This document shows positions 1 to 9,196 of a stretch of 16,259 nucleotides of DNA, in pieces. The notes beneath the pieces were generated by a model. That model searched no databases. It was not told the DNA's origin and saw nothing but the letters and a program-made list of their open reading frames with translations. Source of the DNA: Rubrobacter sp. (lineage in GTDB: Bacteria; Actinomycetota; Rubrobacteria; Rubrobacterales; Rubrobacteraceae); the NCBI GenBank assembly GCA_016781775.1, contig JADDPR010000359.1, positions 1 to 16,259 of the forward strand, in the 5' to 3' direction. Numbering within the stretch: position 1 is the stretch's first letter; each line of letters starts with the position of its first letter. Position numbers and translations under genes: made by a program.

Positions 1-1112
1 TCCTCGTCGTGGAAGCGGTGGAGCATCGAGGTCATCCACCACGAGAAGCGGCTCGCCTTCCACACGCGCCTCAGGCACGTCTCCGAGTACGAGCCGAGCC
101 CGCCCATGTCGCCGGAGGCGTAGGCCTCGGCGAGGGCTTTGGCGAGGACGCGGATGTCGGCGACGGCCAGGTTCATCCCCTTCGCTCCGGTCGGCGGCAC
201 GATGTGGGCGGCGTCCCCGGCGAGGAAGAGCCTGCCGTGGCGCATCGGCTCGCAGACGAAGGAGCGCATCTGCACGATGCTCTTCTGGAAGATTCTGCCC
301 TCCGTCAGCGTCCAGTCGTCGGTGTCGAGGCGGGCGTGCATCTCCTCCCAGATCCGGTCGTCCGACCAGTTCTCGACCCTGTCGTTGGGGTCGCACTGGA
401 AGTACAGGCGCTGGATCTCGGGGGAGCGGGTGCTGACGAGGGAGAAGCCGCGCTCGTGGAGGGCGTAGATGAGCTCTTCAGTCGCGGGCGGTCCCTCGAC
501 CAGGATGCCGAACCAGGCGAACGGGTACGTGCGCGCATGCTCCCTGCGAACGCGTTCGGGGATGGAGGAGCGAGACGGCCCGAAGAAGCCGTCGGCCCCC
601 ACCACGTAGTCGCAGACGAGCTCCTCTTCCTCCGAGGTCCCGTCGTAACGGATCTCCCCGGCTTCGAGGTCGAGACGGGCGCCCTTACGGAAGCGAACCT
701 TTGGCTCGTGCGTGTCGAGGTCCCTCAGGCCCACGACCGCTGTCTCGAAGAGGATCTGCCCTCCGGCGCCGAGGCGTGCCGCGTTGAGGTCCTTGACGAC
801 CTCTTGCTGGCCGTACACCACGATGTGCCGCCCACCCGTCAGGTCGTCGAAGTCGATGCGGTGTCCGCGCCCGCCGAAGCGGAGCTCGACGCCGTGGTGG
901 ACCGCCCCCTCCCGGTCCATCCGCTCCCCAAGGCCCGTCTCCCGCAAGAGCTCCGCCGTGCCGTACTCCAGGACGCCGGCGCGGACCGTCGTTTCGATCT
1001 CTTCGCGGCCTCGAAGCTCGATCACGACCGATTCGATCCCCTGCAGGTGCAGGAGGTGCGAGAGCAACAGCCCCGCCGGTCCGCCACCGAGTATCCCTAC
1101 CTGTGTGCGCAT
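1..1112 (-). CDS. pobA: 4-hydroxybenzoate 3-monooxygenase (partial, C-terminus cut by window edge)
   Basis: FAD-dependent hydroxylase converting 4-hydroxybenzoate to protocatechuate with NADPH and O2, feeding the pca genes upstream in the same operon. About 370 residues are visible of the roughly 390-395 usual; the C-terminal end lies outside the window. It starts at ATG 1112 behind a purine-rich ribosome site (AGGGAGGGGGAGA). Visible motifs are the N-terminal FAD-binding GGGPAG (residues 9-14), RAGVLE with Arg44 at the position known in Pseudomonas PobA, and the FAD/substrate motif GDAAHIVPPTGAKG (299-312). Tyr215, Ser227 and Arg229 align with the substrate-binding Tyr201, Ser212 and Arg214 of the Pseudomonas enzyme. 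The offset of about 14 comes from an acidic insertion near residues 145-165. The gene begins 55 bases after the P450 stop. Identification is strong; whether it prefers NADPH or NADH cannot be told. Confidence 0.93.
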   Translation of the reverse strand, partial: MRTQVGILGGGPAGLLLSHLLHLQGIESVVIELRGREEIETTVRAGVLEYGTAELLRETGLGERMDREGAVHHGVELRFGGRGHRIDFDDLTGGRHIVVYGQQEVVKDLNAARLGAGGQILFETAVVGLRDLDTHEPKVRFRKGARLDLEAGEIRYDGTSEEEELVCDYVVGADGFFGPSRSSIPERVRREHARTYPFAWFGILVEGPPATEELIYALHERGFSLVSTRSPEIQRLYFQCDPNDRVENWSDDRIWEEMHARLDTDDWTLTEGRIFQKSIVQMRSFVCEPMRHGRLFLAGDAAHIVPPTGAKGMNLAVADIRVLAKALAEAYASGDMGGLGSYSETCLRRVWKASRFSWWMTSMLHRFHDE

Positions 1113-1167
1113 ACCGTCTCCCCCTCCCTTCTGTCGTCGTGCGTGCGGCGCGGAGTCGGCGCGCGGC

Positions 1168-2430
1168 TCACTGTGGGCTCCACTCCGCCCACAGCTCCTG
1201 CGGGCCGCGAAACTGGGCGTTCGCGTTGAACTCAAAGGCCTGGTCGGGCGGCGAGAGCCGGAGGTCCGGGAGCCTGCGCGTCAGGTGCTCGAAGGCGATC
1301 TTCGCCTCCAGCCTCGCGAGCGGCGCCCCGAGGCAGAAGTGGATGCCGTGGCTGAACGCTATGTGCCCTTTCGCGTTCGGGCGGTGGATGTCGAACTTCT
1401 CAGGGTCGTCGAAGACGGTCTCGTCGTGGTTGGCCGAGGCGAGGAGGAGCATGATGCGTGCCCCTTCCGGTACTTCGACGCCGGCGATCTCGACCGGCCT
1501 CGTCGTGTGGCGTCGCCACGCGATCACGGAGGTGTCGTGGCGGAGCATCTCCTCGACGGCGTTCTCGATCAGGGACGGGTCCTCCCGAAGCTCTTCCCAG
1601 AGGCCGGGGCGGGAGAGGAGTTGGCGGAGGCCGTTGGAGATCAAGCTGGTGGTGGTTTCGTGGCCGGCGAAGGAGAGGCTGTAGTCGATGCTGACCACCT
1701 CCTGGAGGCTCAGGTTGCTCTCGTCCTCGGCCCGGATGCGTAGCAGGTCGCTCGTGTAGTCGTCCCGGAGGTCCTCGGCCCGTGCGTGGACGAACTTCTC
1801 TATGTAGCCGAAGAGGGCGCTCATCTTCTCCACCGTTGGCAGCTGCTCCTCGGGGTCCATCCGGCCGAAGGAGACCTTGAGGCGATCGTAGCACCAGCTT
1901 TTGAGGAGTTCGGTGTCCTCTTCGGGGTAGCCGATCAAGCTGAACACCACCGACGCCGGCAGCGGGAAGGCGAAGCGGCGCACCATGTCCGCGCGGCCTT
2001 CTTTCATCATCCCGTCGATCAGGCCGTCCGTCAGCTCGCGGATGCGGCCTTCGAGGCCGGTAACGCGCTTTGCCGAGAAGGCGCGCGCCGCGTGCTTGCG
2101 CGTCCGCTTGTGCAGGGGCGGGTCGGCGGTCGAGGTGGTCGGGGTGACGCGCACGCCCTTTTTGAGGGCGGTGAGCGCCTCGTCGCTGGGACGATGTATG
2201 GGCTCCTGCACCCTCGTGTTCGAGAAGGTCTTGGAGTCCTTGACGATCCCCGCTATGTCCTCGAAGCGGCTGACGACCCAGAAGTCTATCTTCGGGGCGT
2301 AGAAGATGGGGGCTTCTTTGCGAAACCTGGCGTAGTACGGATACGGGTCCGCGAGGTAGCCCGGCGAGAGGGGATCGAAGTTCGGATCGACCGGATACTC
2401 TGCGCTCTTCGGGTCCACGGTCTGGCTCAT
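1168..2430 (-). CDS. cytochrome P450 (class I bacterial type)
   Basis: Soluble heme monooxygenase of 420 residues, a normal length for bacterial P450s, with no membrane segment. Visible motifs are the I-helix oxygen-activation motif AGHETT (255-260), the K-helix ExxR (Glu294-Arg297) and the heme-binding loop FSHGIHFCLG with Cys366 as the expected iron ligand. It starts at ATG 2430 with a good AAAGGAG site; the stop is at 1168. It lies 36 bases after the alpha/beta hydrolase and 55 before pobA, so it is probably co-transcribed with the 4-hydroxybenzoate genes. No ferredoxin or ferredoxin reductase gene is in the window, so electron partners must come from elsewhere. The substrate is not readable from the sequence. 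The context suggests an aromatic funnelled to 4-hydroxybenzoate, for example O-demethylation of 4-methoxybenzoate as CYP199-type enzymes do, but this is inference. Confidence 0.95.
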   Translation of the reverse strand: MSQTVDPKSAEYPVDPNFDPLSPGYLADPYPYYARFRKEAPIFYAPKIDFWVVSRFEDIAGIVKDSKTFSNTRVQEPIHRPSDEALTALKKGVRVTPTTSTADPPLHKRTRKHAARAFSAKRVTGLEGRIRELTDGLIDGMMKEGRADMVRRFAFPLPASVVFSLIGYPEEDTELLKSWCYDRLKVSFGRMDPEEQLPTVEKMSALFGYIEKFVHARAEDLRDDYTSDLLRIRAEDESNLSLQEVVSIDYSLSFAGHETTTSLISNGLRQLLSRPGLWEELREDPSLIENAVEEMLRHDTSVIAWRRHTTRPVEIAGVEVPEGARIMLLLASANHDETVFDDPEKFDIHRPNAKGHIAFSHGIHFCLGAPLARLEAKIAFEHLTRRLPDLRLSPPDQAFEFNANAQFRGPQELWAEWSPQ

Positions 2431-2466
2431 CCGTCTCTCCTTTCCCGGAGCGCGGCTAGCGCGGTC

Positions 2467-3177
2467 CTACGCCAACGAGGCGAGATGTCCGGCCAATTCC
2501 TCCGGAGCGGAGAGGAAGGGCGAGTGCGAGGTCTCCATCGAGATCACGGTCTCACACTGCTGCCTCTCGTGCATCCCTCTTTGGGCCCTTATACCTATCG
2601 CCCGGTCCTGGACGCACTCGATGTAAACACGCGGGACCCGACCGAAGTTGCCCTCGGTGACGGCGACCGGCGTCCCGAAGGCGAAGGCGGGCTCGGGGAC
2701 GAGGCGTGCTTTCGCCCCCTCCACGTCCTCGTCGGAGCAGTCGCCGTAGAAGACGTCCTTGACGTTCTGGACCGTGAAGGCGCTCCCGTCCTCGTTCGGC
2801 ACGAGGTTCGGGAGGACGATGGCCTCCGCGTCGTTCTCGGCGACAGAGATGAGGGTCTTGCCGTCTTCGAGCAGAAAGCCCGTGAGGTAGACGAGCTTCT
2901 TTATCCCCTCCGGCCTCGCCTCGGCGGCCAGGCTCACCACGATGCCGCCCATGCTGTGCCCGACGAGCACCACGGGTTCGGCCTGCTCGTCGACGGCGCG
3001 AACGACCCGATCCGCATAGTCCTGCATGGAGAGCTTGGAGATCGGCGTGCCGTCTTCGCCGTGCCCGGGGAGGTCCGGGACCACTACCTCGTGACCGGCC
3101 TCCTCGAGGAGGGGGACGACCTTCTCCCAGCACCACGCGCCGTGCCACGCCCCGTGTACCAGGACGAAGGTACTCAA
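2467..3177 (-). CDS. alpha/beta hydrolase, methyl-ester esterase-like
   Basis: Small single-domain alpha/beta hydrolase of 236 residues. I chose the TTG start at 3177, which has GGAGCGGAG just upstream and begins directly at the first beta strand (STFVLVHGAWHG). A longer frame to 3318 would overlap pcaC and adds a low-complexity, unlike-protein N-terminus. Visible motifs are the oxyanion motif HGAW (8-11), the nucleophile elbow GHSMGG with Ser75, a likely acid Asp191 and the catalytic His218 in ETSHSPF. The HGAWHGAWCW start and SHSPF motif resemble the plant methylesterase/hydroxynitrile-lyase-like family seen widely in bacteria. It lies 70 bases after pcaC and 36 before the P450 gene. A role in cleaving an ester of 4-hydroxybenzoate is plausible from context, not shown. 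It is distinct from the enol-lactonase PcaD, which is encoded separately nearby. Confidence 0.85.
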   Translation of the reverse strand: MSTFVLVHGAWHGAWCWEKVVPLLEEAGHEVVVPDLPGHGEDGTPISKLSMQDYADRVVRAVDEQAEPVVLVGHSMGGIVVSLAAEARPEGIKKLVYLTGFLLEDGKTLISVAENDAEAIVLPNLVPNEDGSAFTVQNVKDVFYGDCSDEDVEGAKARLVPEPAFAFGTPVAVTEGNFGRVPRVYIECVQDRAIGIRAQRGMHERQQCETVISMETSHSPFLSAPEELAGHLASLA

Positions 3178-3247
3178 CGCTCCGCTCCGATCTTGCGTGA
3201 CTTCACCCCATGCAGCGGTCCCATTCGTCCCCTTCCCCTCGAGTTCC

Positions 3248-3643
3248 CTAGTTTCCTTCTCTCTCCTCGGCGAGGACGCGCTGGGCCGCGGCGAAGGCGG
3301 CGTTGGCGGCCGGTACACCGCAGTACACGGCGCACTGTAGCAAGACCTCGCCTATCTCGTCCTCGGTGAGGCCGTTGCGTAGGGCCGCGCGGACGTGCAT
3401 CTCCAGCTCTTCGAGCTTGCCCAGCGCCACCATCGCGGTCATGGTGATGCAGCTTCGGGTCTTGCGGTCGAGGCCGGGGCGCGCCCAGATCTCGCCCCAC
3501 GCATACCGGGTGATGAAGTCCTGGAAGTCCTCGGTGAAGGGGGTCGTACGCGCCACCGCCCGATCCACGTGGGCGTCGCCGAGCACCTCCCGGCGCACCC
3601 GCATCCCTTCTTCGCGGCGCGAGGCGTCCGTCCCGTCGCTCAT
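3248..3643 (-). CDS. pcaC: 4-carboxymuconolactone decarboxylase
   Basis: Decarboxylates gamma-carboxymuconolactone to 3-oxoadipate enol-lactone in the protocatechuate branch. The protein has 131 residues, the usual size for stand-alone PcaC. The carboxymuconolactone-decarboxylase fold signature is seen at about 51-117: WARPGLDRKTRS, then ELEMHVRAALRNGLTEDEI with conserved His83, then QCAVYCGVPAANAAF. The start ATG at 3643 is preceded by GGGTGAGGGG and lies 4 bases after the pcaD stop, so translation is likely coupled. In many other actinobacteria pcaD and pcaC are fused as pcaL; here they are separate genes in the same order. Generic alkylhydroperoxidase-like (AhpD) proteins share the fold, but the context and motif favour PcaC. 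Confidence 0.93.
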   Translation of the reverse strand: MSDGTDASRREEGMRVRREVLGDAHVDRAVARTTPFTEDFQDFITRYAWGEIWARPGLDRKTRSCITMTAMVALGKLEELEMHVRAALRNGLTEDEIGEVLLQCAVYCGVPAANAAFAAAQRVLAEEREGN

Positions 3644-3647
3644 CCCC

Positions 3648-4436
3648 TCACCCGCCCTTCCGGAGTGGCCCCAGGTGGTCCAGGATCTCGCCCGTCACCT
3701 CGTCGGGCCTCTCGACGTTGGCGATGTGGGCCGCCCGCTCGATGACCGCGAGTCTGGAATCGGGGATGCCATCGCGGATGGTCTCGGCGCGGTCCACGGG
3801 GGCCGCGGGATCTTCGGCGCCGGCGATCACGAGCGTCGGGGCGGAGATGGCGCCGAGCCTGGGCCGTAGGTCGGCGTCCCTTATGGCCTCGCAGCAGCCC
3901 GCGTAGCCCTCGGGGGGCGAGGAGCGGAGCATCCCGCCGGCCCACTCCAGAACATCGGTCCGCTGCTCGCGAAACGCCGGCGTGAACCAGCGCTCCAGCA
4001 CGGCGTCCGCTATTGCGCCGACGCCCCCCGCTCGGACGGCTCTGGCGCGCGCCTCCCAGGCATCGGGCGGGTCGAACCGGGCGGCGGTGCAGAGGAGGAC
4101 GAGTCGCTCGACGCGCTCCGGCGCCTCGCTCCCCAGCCACATCCCGACCATCCCGCCGATGGAGAGGCCGCAGAACGAGAAGCGCTCGATGCCGAGGCGG
4201 CCCATCAGCGCCAGGACGTCTCCGCCGAGGTCGTCCATCGTGTAGGGGCCGGGCGGGACGGGCGAGCCGCCCTGGCCGCGGTGGTCGTAGCGCACGAGCC
4301 GGAAGCGCTCGCGGAACGCGGGAACCTGGGCGTCCCACATCGCGAGCGTTGTGCCCAGAGAATTCGCCGTCACGAGGACGGGCGCGTCCTCGGGCCCCTC
4401 GATCCTGTGGTTGAGTTCGATGGTCTCTCCCGTCAT
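3648..4436 (-). CDS. pcaD: 3-oxoadipate enol-lactonase
   Basis: Hydrolyses 3-oxoadipate enol-lactone to 3-oxoadipate. This is an alpha/beta hydrolase of 262 residues. Visible motifs are RYDHRGQGGS (49-58), the nucleophile elbow CGLSIGGM with Ser92, and catalytic Asp209 (AGAED) and His237 (RAAHIAN). The NSLGTTLAMWD start (25-35) is typical of PcaD. The start ATG at 4436 overlaps the pcaB stop as ATGA. A near-perfect AAGGAGGT site for it lies inside the end of pcaB, which indicates translational coupling. The stop is 4 bases before pcaC. Sequence and position between pcaB and pcaC make the assignment firm. Confidence 0.94.
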   Translation of the reverse strand: MTGETIELNHRIEGPEDAPVLVTANSLGTTLAMWDAQVPAFRERFRLVRYDHRGQGGSPVPPGPYTMDDLGGDVLALMGRLGIERFSFCGLSIGGMVGMWLGSEAPERVERLVLLCTAARFDPPDAWEARARAVRAGGVGAIADAVLERWFTPAFREQRTDVLEWAGGMLRSSPPEGYAGCCEAIRDADLRPRLGAISAPTLVIAGAEDPAAPVDRAETIRDGIPDSRLAVIERAAHIANVERPDEVTGEILDHLGPLRKGG

Positions 4437-5788
4437 GGGTTGACCTCCTTGCGGTAGAGAGCCAGGGTTCGGTCAACGAACGCCTCCGCCGAGCCGAGGT
4501 AGCTCTGCGGGTCGAGGGCGGCGTCGATCTCCTCGGGCGAGAGCACGTCGCTCAGGGCGGGCTCGGCGAGGATCTCGTCCCGCAACGAGCTTTCGTTCTC
4601 GAACGTCCGGTGGGAGGCGGCCTTCACGAGCTCGTGGGCCTCCAGCCTGCCGAGCTTCCGCGACGCGACCGTCGTCACGTTCTCCGCGAGAAGCAGCCCA
4701 TCCGTGACGCCGAGGTTCTCCCGCATCCGCTCGGGACGCACCTCCAGCCCCTCCGTGACCTCGCGGACGGCGCTCGCGGCGCCGCCGGTGAGGGCGAGCA
4801 CCTCCGAGAGGGCCTCCCACTCGACGTGCCAGGCGCCCGCCGCCCGCTCGTGCTCCTGGACCATCGCCCCGAGGAGGGTGCGCGCGAGATCCCGCACCCG
4901 GCGGCAAGAGGCGACGGCGGTTACGGAGAGGATGGGGTTGCGCTTGTGCGGGAGCGTCGAAGAGCCGCCGCGGCCCCCTCCCGCGGGCTCGGCGACCTCC
5001 CCCACCTCGGTCTGGGCCATGAGGATGACGTCCTCGGAGATGTTTTCGAGGACGCCCGCGAGGAGCGAGAGCGCATCAGCGATCCCGACGATCCTGGTCC
5101 GGTTCGTGTGCCACGGGATCACCGGCTCCGGGAGCTCGAGCTCCAACGCGAACTCCTCGAGCACGAGGAGGCCCGCGTCGCCGAGCGAGGCTAGCGTCCC
5201 CGCCGCACCGCCGAGCTGCGCGGCGAGCCCGCCCGCGCGCACCTCCATCAGCCGCCTCCTGGCTTCCAGGACCGGGACGAGCCAGCCCGCCGCCTTGAGG
5301 CCGAACGTCACGGGCAGGGCCTGCTGCATGAGCGTCCTGCCGGGCATGACGGTCCCCCGATGCTCCTCGGCGAGCCGGGCGCACGCCGAAGCAATACCGT
5401 CCACCTCGGAGAGTATGAGGTCGAGCGCCCTGCGCGCAACGAGCATCGCGGCGTTGTCGGTGATGTCCTGGCTCGTCGCGCCCTTATGGACGTGGCGAGC
5501 CGCCTCTTCCGAGACCTCGGAGACGGCGGCCGTCAACACCTTTACGAGCGCGGGGACGGGGTTGCCGGCGGCGCGTCCCGACCGGCCGATCTCCTCGGGA
5601 TCGAAGCGTTCGACATCGCAACACGAGGCGATAACCTCCGCCGCCTCGTGGGGTATCAACCCGGCGTGAGCTTCCGCGACGGCCAGGGCCCCTTCGGCCT
5701 CCAGCATGGCCCCGAGCCAAGCTCGTCCCCCGACCACCTCCCGGAACGCGTCCGGGACGAACAGGGGCCGGAAGAGGTCGTCAGACAT
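4433..5788 (-). CDS. pcaB: 3-carboxy-cis,cis-muconate cycloisomerase
   Basis: Lactonises 3-carboxy-cis,cis-muconate to 4-carboxymuconolactone. It belongs to the fumarase/aspartase superfamily and is expected to be a homotetramer. With the start at ATG 5788 (MSDDLFRPLF) it has 451 residues, the usual length. An open frame continues upstream to 5851, but that part is antisense-like and lies within pcaG. Family motifs are HVHKGATSQDITD (99-111) and the superfamily signature GGSSTLPHKRNP (274-285). The first 8 bases overlap the end of pcaG, and there is no clear ribosome site, so translation probably depends on pcaG. The last codons form an ATGA overlap with pcaD. Adenylosuccinate lyase shares the fold, but the pca context and the pattern of motifs favour PcaB. 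Confidence 0.94.
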   Translation of the reverse strand: MSDDLFRPLFVPDAFREVVGGRAWLGAMLEAEGALAVAEAHAGLIPHEAAEVIASCCDVERFDPEEIGRSGRAAGNPVPALVKVLTAAVSEVSEEAARHVHKGATSQDITDNAAMLVARRALDLILSEVDGIASACARLAEEHRGTVMPGRTLMQQALPVTFGLKAAGWLVPVLEARRRLMEVRAGGLAAQLGGAAGTLASLGDAGLLVLEEFALELELPEPVIPWHTNRTRIVGIADALSLLAGVLENISEDVILMAQTEVGEVAEPAGGGRGGSSTLPHKRNPILSVTAVASCRRVRDLARTLLGAMVQEHERAAGAWHVEWEALSEVLALTGGAASAVREVTEGLEVRPERMRENLGVTDGLLLAENVTTVASRKLGRLEAHELVKAASHRTFENESSLRDEILAEPALSDVLSPEEIDAALDPQSYLGSAEAFVDRTLALYRKEVNP

Positions 5789-6350
5789 CGAAGAACGCGG
5801 TCTGCCGGTCGCCCTGCAGGTGTATGTCGAAGCGCAAAGCGTCCCCCTCATCCCTTGCTACGAGCGTCTCGCGGAGCTCCGGGTCCTCGACGCAGAGGAG
5901 GATGGGGTCTCTGGCGTTCGCCTCCGCCTCGTCGGGGAAGTAGATGCGTGTCACGAGGCGCTTGAGAAGGCCGCGAGCGAAGACCGAGACCGCGACGTGC
6001 GGCGCCTGCGGGGAGACCCCGTCGGGTCCGGGAACCGAGCCCGGCTTGACGGTGACGAAGGAGAACGTCCCGTCCGGGTCGGAGCCGAAGCGTCCGAAGC
6101 CCTCGAAGCCCTCGTCGAGCGGCAGGTACTCGCGGTCGTCCTCGGGGTGGGCGTAGCGGCCGGAGGCGCTGGCCTGCCAGATCTCGATCATCGCGTCCGG
6201 GACGACCTCCCCCGCGCCGTCGTAGACCGTTCCGTGGATGCGGATGGCCCCCGGGTGGTCGGGAGGGACGAGTTCGGAGTTGTCCTCGCCGAGGAGCGCG
6301 GGGGCGAAGAACGGGCCGATGGTCTGCGAGGGGGTCGGGGGGAGGCTCAT
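5781..6350 (-). CDS. pcaG: protocatechuate 3,4-dioxygenase alpha subunit
   Basis: Non-catalytic partner subunit of the intradiol ring-cleaving dioxygenase that turns protocatechuate into 3-carboxy-cis,cis-muconate. It has 189 residues. The start ATG 6350 gives MSLPPTPSQTIGPFF, the standard PcaG N-terminus (the T-x-x-QTIGPFF motif), and is preceded by GGAGG 9 bases upstream. The dioxygenase fold motifs IEIWQASASGRYAHP (55-69) and APHVAVSVFARGLL (116-129) are present. The iron-ligand histidine pair of the beta subunit (HIH) is replaced by HVA, as expected for the alpha subunit. The start overlaps the pcaH stop as ATGA, and the stop overlaps pcaB by 8 bases. Confidence 0.95.
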   Translation of the reverse strand: MSLPPTPSQTIGPFFAPALLGEDNSELVPPDHPGAIRIHGTVYDGAGEVVPDAMIEIWQASASGRYAHPEDDREYLPLDEGFEGFGRFGSDPDGTFSFVTVKPGSVPGPDGVSPQAPHVAVSVFARGLLKRLVTRIYFPDEAEANARDPILLCVEDPELRETLVARDEGDALRFDIHLQGDRQTAFFDV

Positions 6351-7066
6351 GCGTGATCCTCCATCGGGGTCCTTTCGCGCCCGCGCAGGATTATGTCGAA
6401 GTTGTAGCCGAGGGCCCACTCCGGCTCGGTTACGGAGAGGTCGAAGGTCGAGATGAGGCGCTGCTGGTCCTTCGGATCGCGGACGGATTGGAAGATCGGG
6501 TCCTGCGAGAAGAGCGGGTCGCCGGGGAAGTACATCTGGGTGATGAGCCTCGTCGCGAAGGCCGGTCCGAAGAGCGAGAAGTGAATATGGGCCGGCCGCC
6601 AGGCGTTCTCGTGGTTTCTCCACGGGTAGGCGCCGGGCTTTATGGTGACGAAGCGGTAGCGGCCCTCGTCGTCGGTCATGCACCTCCCCGCGCCCGTGAA
6701 GTTCGGGTCGAGCGGGGCGGGGTGGCGGTCGCCGGCGTGTACGTAGCGTCCGGCGGCGTTGGCCTGCCAGATCTCGACGAGCGTGTTCCTGACCGGCCGC
6801 CCATCGCCGCTCATGACGCGCCCCGTGACGATGATGCGCTCCCCCAGGGGCTCGCCCTGGTGCCCCACCGTCAGGTCGTTGTCCTGGGGGCCCACCCTGC
6901 CGTGGCCGTAGGCGGGGCCGGTAACCTCCGTGAGGGTATGGGGGATGATTGTCAGGGGCCGTTCGGGCACCCTCAGGCGCGTCGAGCCGTAGTCGGGGTG
7001 GCGCAGGGTCGAGCCGTCGTCGTCGCGGCGGTAGCCGGGTACTCGTATGCGGGATTCTCGTGCCAA
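6347..7066 (-). CDS. pcaH: protocatechuate 3,4-dioxygenase beta subunit
   Basis: Catalytic, Fe(III)-bearing subunit of protocatechuate 3,4-dioxygenase. With a TTG start at 7066, 11 bases after the pcaF stop and behind GAGGGAGGG, it has 239 residues and begins MARESRIRVPGYRR. The frame upstream of this lies inside pcaF and does not resemble PcaH. The four iron ligands are all present: Tyr108, Tyr147, His160 and His162. Their spacing (39, 13, 2) is exactly that of Tyr408/Tyr447/His460/His462 of the Pseudomonas putida enzyme. The PcaH motif LIPHTLxEVTGP also appears (IPHTLTEVTGP, 41-51). It overlaps pcaG by ATGA, consistent with equal production of the two subunits. Confidence 0.95.
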   Translation of the reverse strand: MARESRIRVPGYRRDDDGSTLRHPDYGSTRLRVPERPLTIIPHTLTEVTGPAYGHGRVGPQDNDLTVGHQGEPLGERIIVTGRVMSGDGRPVRNTLVEIWQANAAGRYVHAGDRHPAPLDPNFTGAGRCMTDDEGRYRFVTIKPGAYPWRNHENAWRPAHIHFSLFGPAFATRLITQMYFPGDPLFSQDPIFQSVRDPKDQQRLISTFDLSVTEPEWALGYNFDIILRGRERTPMEDHA

Positions 7067-7077
7067 GGGACCCTCCC

Positions 7078-8355
<1,278 letters not shown>

Positions 8356-8404
8356 GTCTACACGCTCCTTCCGGCCAGGGGCCCCACGCCCCCGACGATC
8401 GACC

Positions 8405-9196
8405 TCATCCTACCTTCTCCTTGCGCGCCGCCGCGGTCCTCTCCTTCAAGTCCCTCAAAACCCGTAGCTCCGCCTCCTTCGGCGGCTCCGTCGTCTCCAG
8501 ATCCCCGGCGACCTTGAGGTCCCAGCCCGTCGCCTCCTTCGCCTCCTCGACCGTGGCCCCCGGGTGGAGCGCCACGAGGGTCAACTCCTTCGACTCCGGG
8601 TCGGGCTGAAGGATGCCGAGGTCGGTGATCACCACCGTCGGCCCCCCGCCCGTGTACCCGAGCTTCCCGCGGGAATCCCCGCCCTCCGCGTGCCCCACCG
8701 AGGTCACGAAGGCAAGCTCCTCCACAAACGCCCGCTTCGACTGCCTGAGGACTATAAAGACCTCCTTCGCCGACGCGGCGATCTCCGGCGCCCCGCCCGC
8801 CCCGGGGAGGCGCACCTTCGGGTTCTCGTAAGATCCCACGACGGTCGTGTTCAGGTTGCCGTAGCGGTCGATCTGCGCCGCCCCGAGGAAACCGACGTCG
8901 ACCCTACCCGCCTGCAACCAGTAATTGAAGATCTCGGGTACCGAGACGACCGAGTCGGCGTGCTCGGCCAGCTCGCCGTCGCCGATGCTGAGAGGCAGCA
9001 CCTCGGGCTTCGCCCCGATGGTCCCCGACTCGTAGATAAGCACGGAGCCCGGGGCGTGGGTGAGGCGGGCGAGGTTCGCCGCCTGGCTCGGGATGCCGAT
9101 GCCCACGAAGCAGACCGCCCGGTCCGCGAGCCTGCGCGAAGCCGCGACCGTCATCATCTCGTCGGCGGTGTAGCCTCGCCGGCTCCCGTCCGTCAT
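8405..9196 (-). CDS. pcaJ: 3-oxoadipate CoA-transferase subunit B (CatJ/GctB type)
   Basis: Beta subunit of the class I CoA-transferase that moves CoA from succinyl-CoA to 3-oxoadipate. It has 263 residues, longer than the roughly 210-220 of classical PcaJ and like the CatJ/glutaconate-CoA-transferase B group. The catalytic glutamate is expected to be Glu56 in YESGTIG, an ESG motif instead of the ENG of classical PcaJ. Other blocks are RVDVGFLGAAQIDRYGN and the LRQSKRAFVEEL segment. The start ATG 9196 overlaps the pcaI stop as ATGA, with AGGGGGC upstream. The pca context supports 3-oxoadipate as substrate. The same fold also includes hydrolases such as IpdB of steroid degradation, so activity is inferred. 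Confidence 0.85.
   Translation of the reverse strand: MTDGSRRGYTADEMMTVAASRRLADRAVCFVGIGIPSQAANLARLTHAPGSVLIYESGTIGAKPEVLPLSIGDGELAEHADSVVSVPEIFNYWLQAGRVDVGFLGAAQIDRYGNLNTTVVGSYENPKVRLPGAGGAPEIAASAKEVFIVLRQSKRAFVEELAFVTSVGHAEGGDSRGKLGYTGGGPTVVITDLGILQPDPESKELTLVALHPGATVEEAKEATGWDLKVAGDLETTEPPKEAELRVLRDLKERTAAARKEKVG

Noticed and set aside
9..1229. Long plus-strand open frame opposite pobA
   Set aside because: It is the antisense shadow of a GC-rich gene. The minus strand encodes an unmistakable PobA, and the plus frame has no domain or ribosome site.
1786..3369. 527-codon plus-strand open frame
   Set aside because: It runs across the antisense of two different well-supported genes (P450 and hydrolase) and the gap between them, with no recognisable motif.
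3248..4436. pcaL fusion of pcaD and pcaC
   Set aside because: There is a clear stop at 3648-3650, a 4-base gap and a separate ATG with its own ribosome site, so they are two genes.
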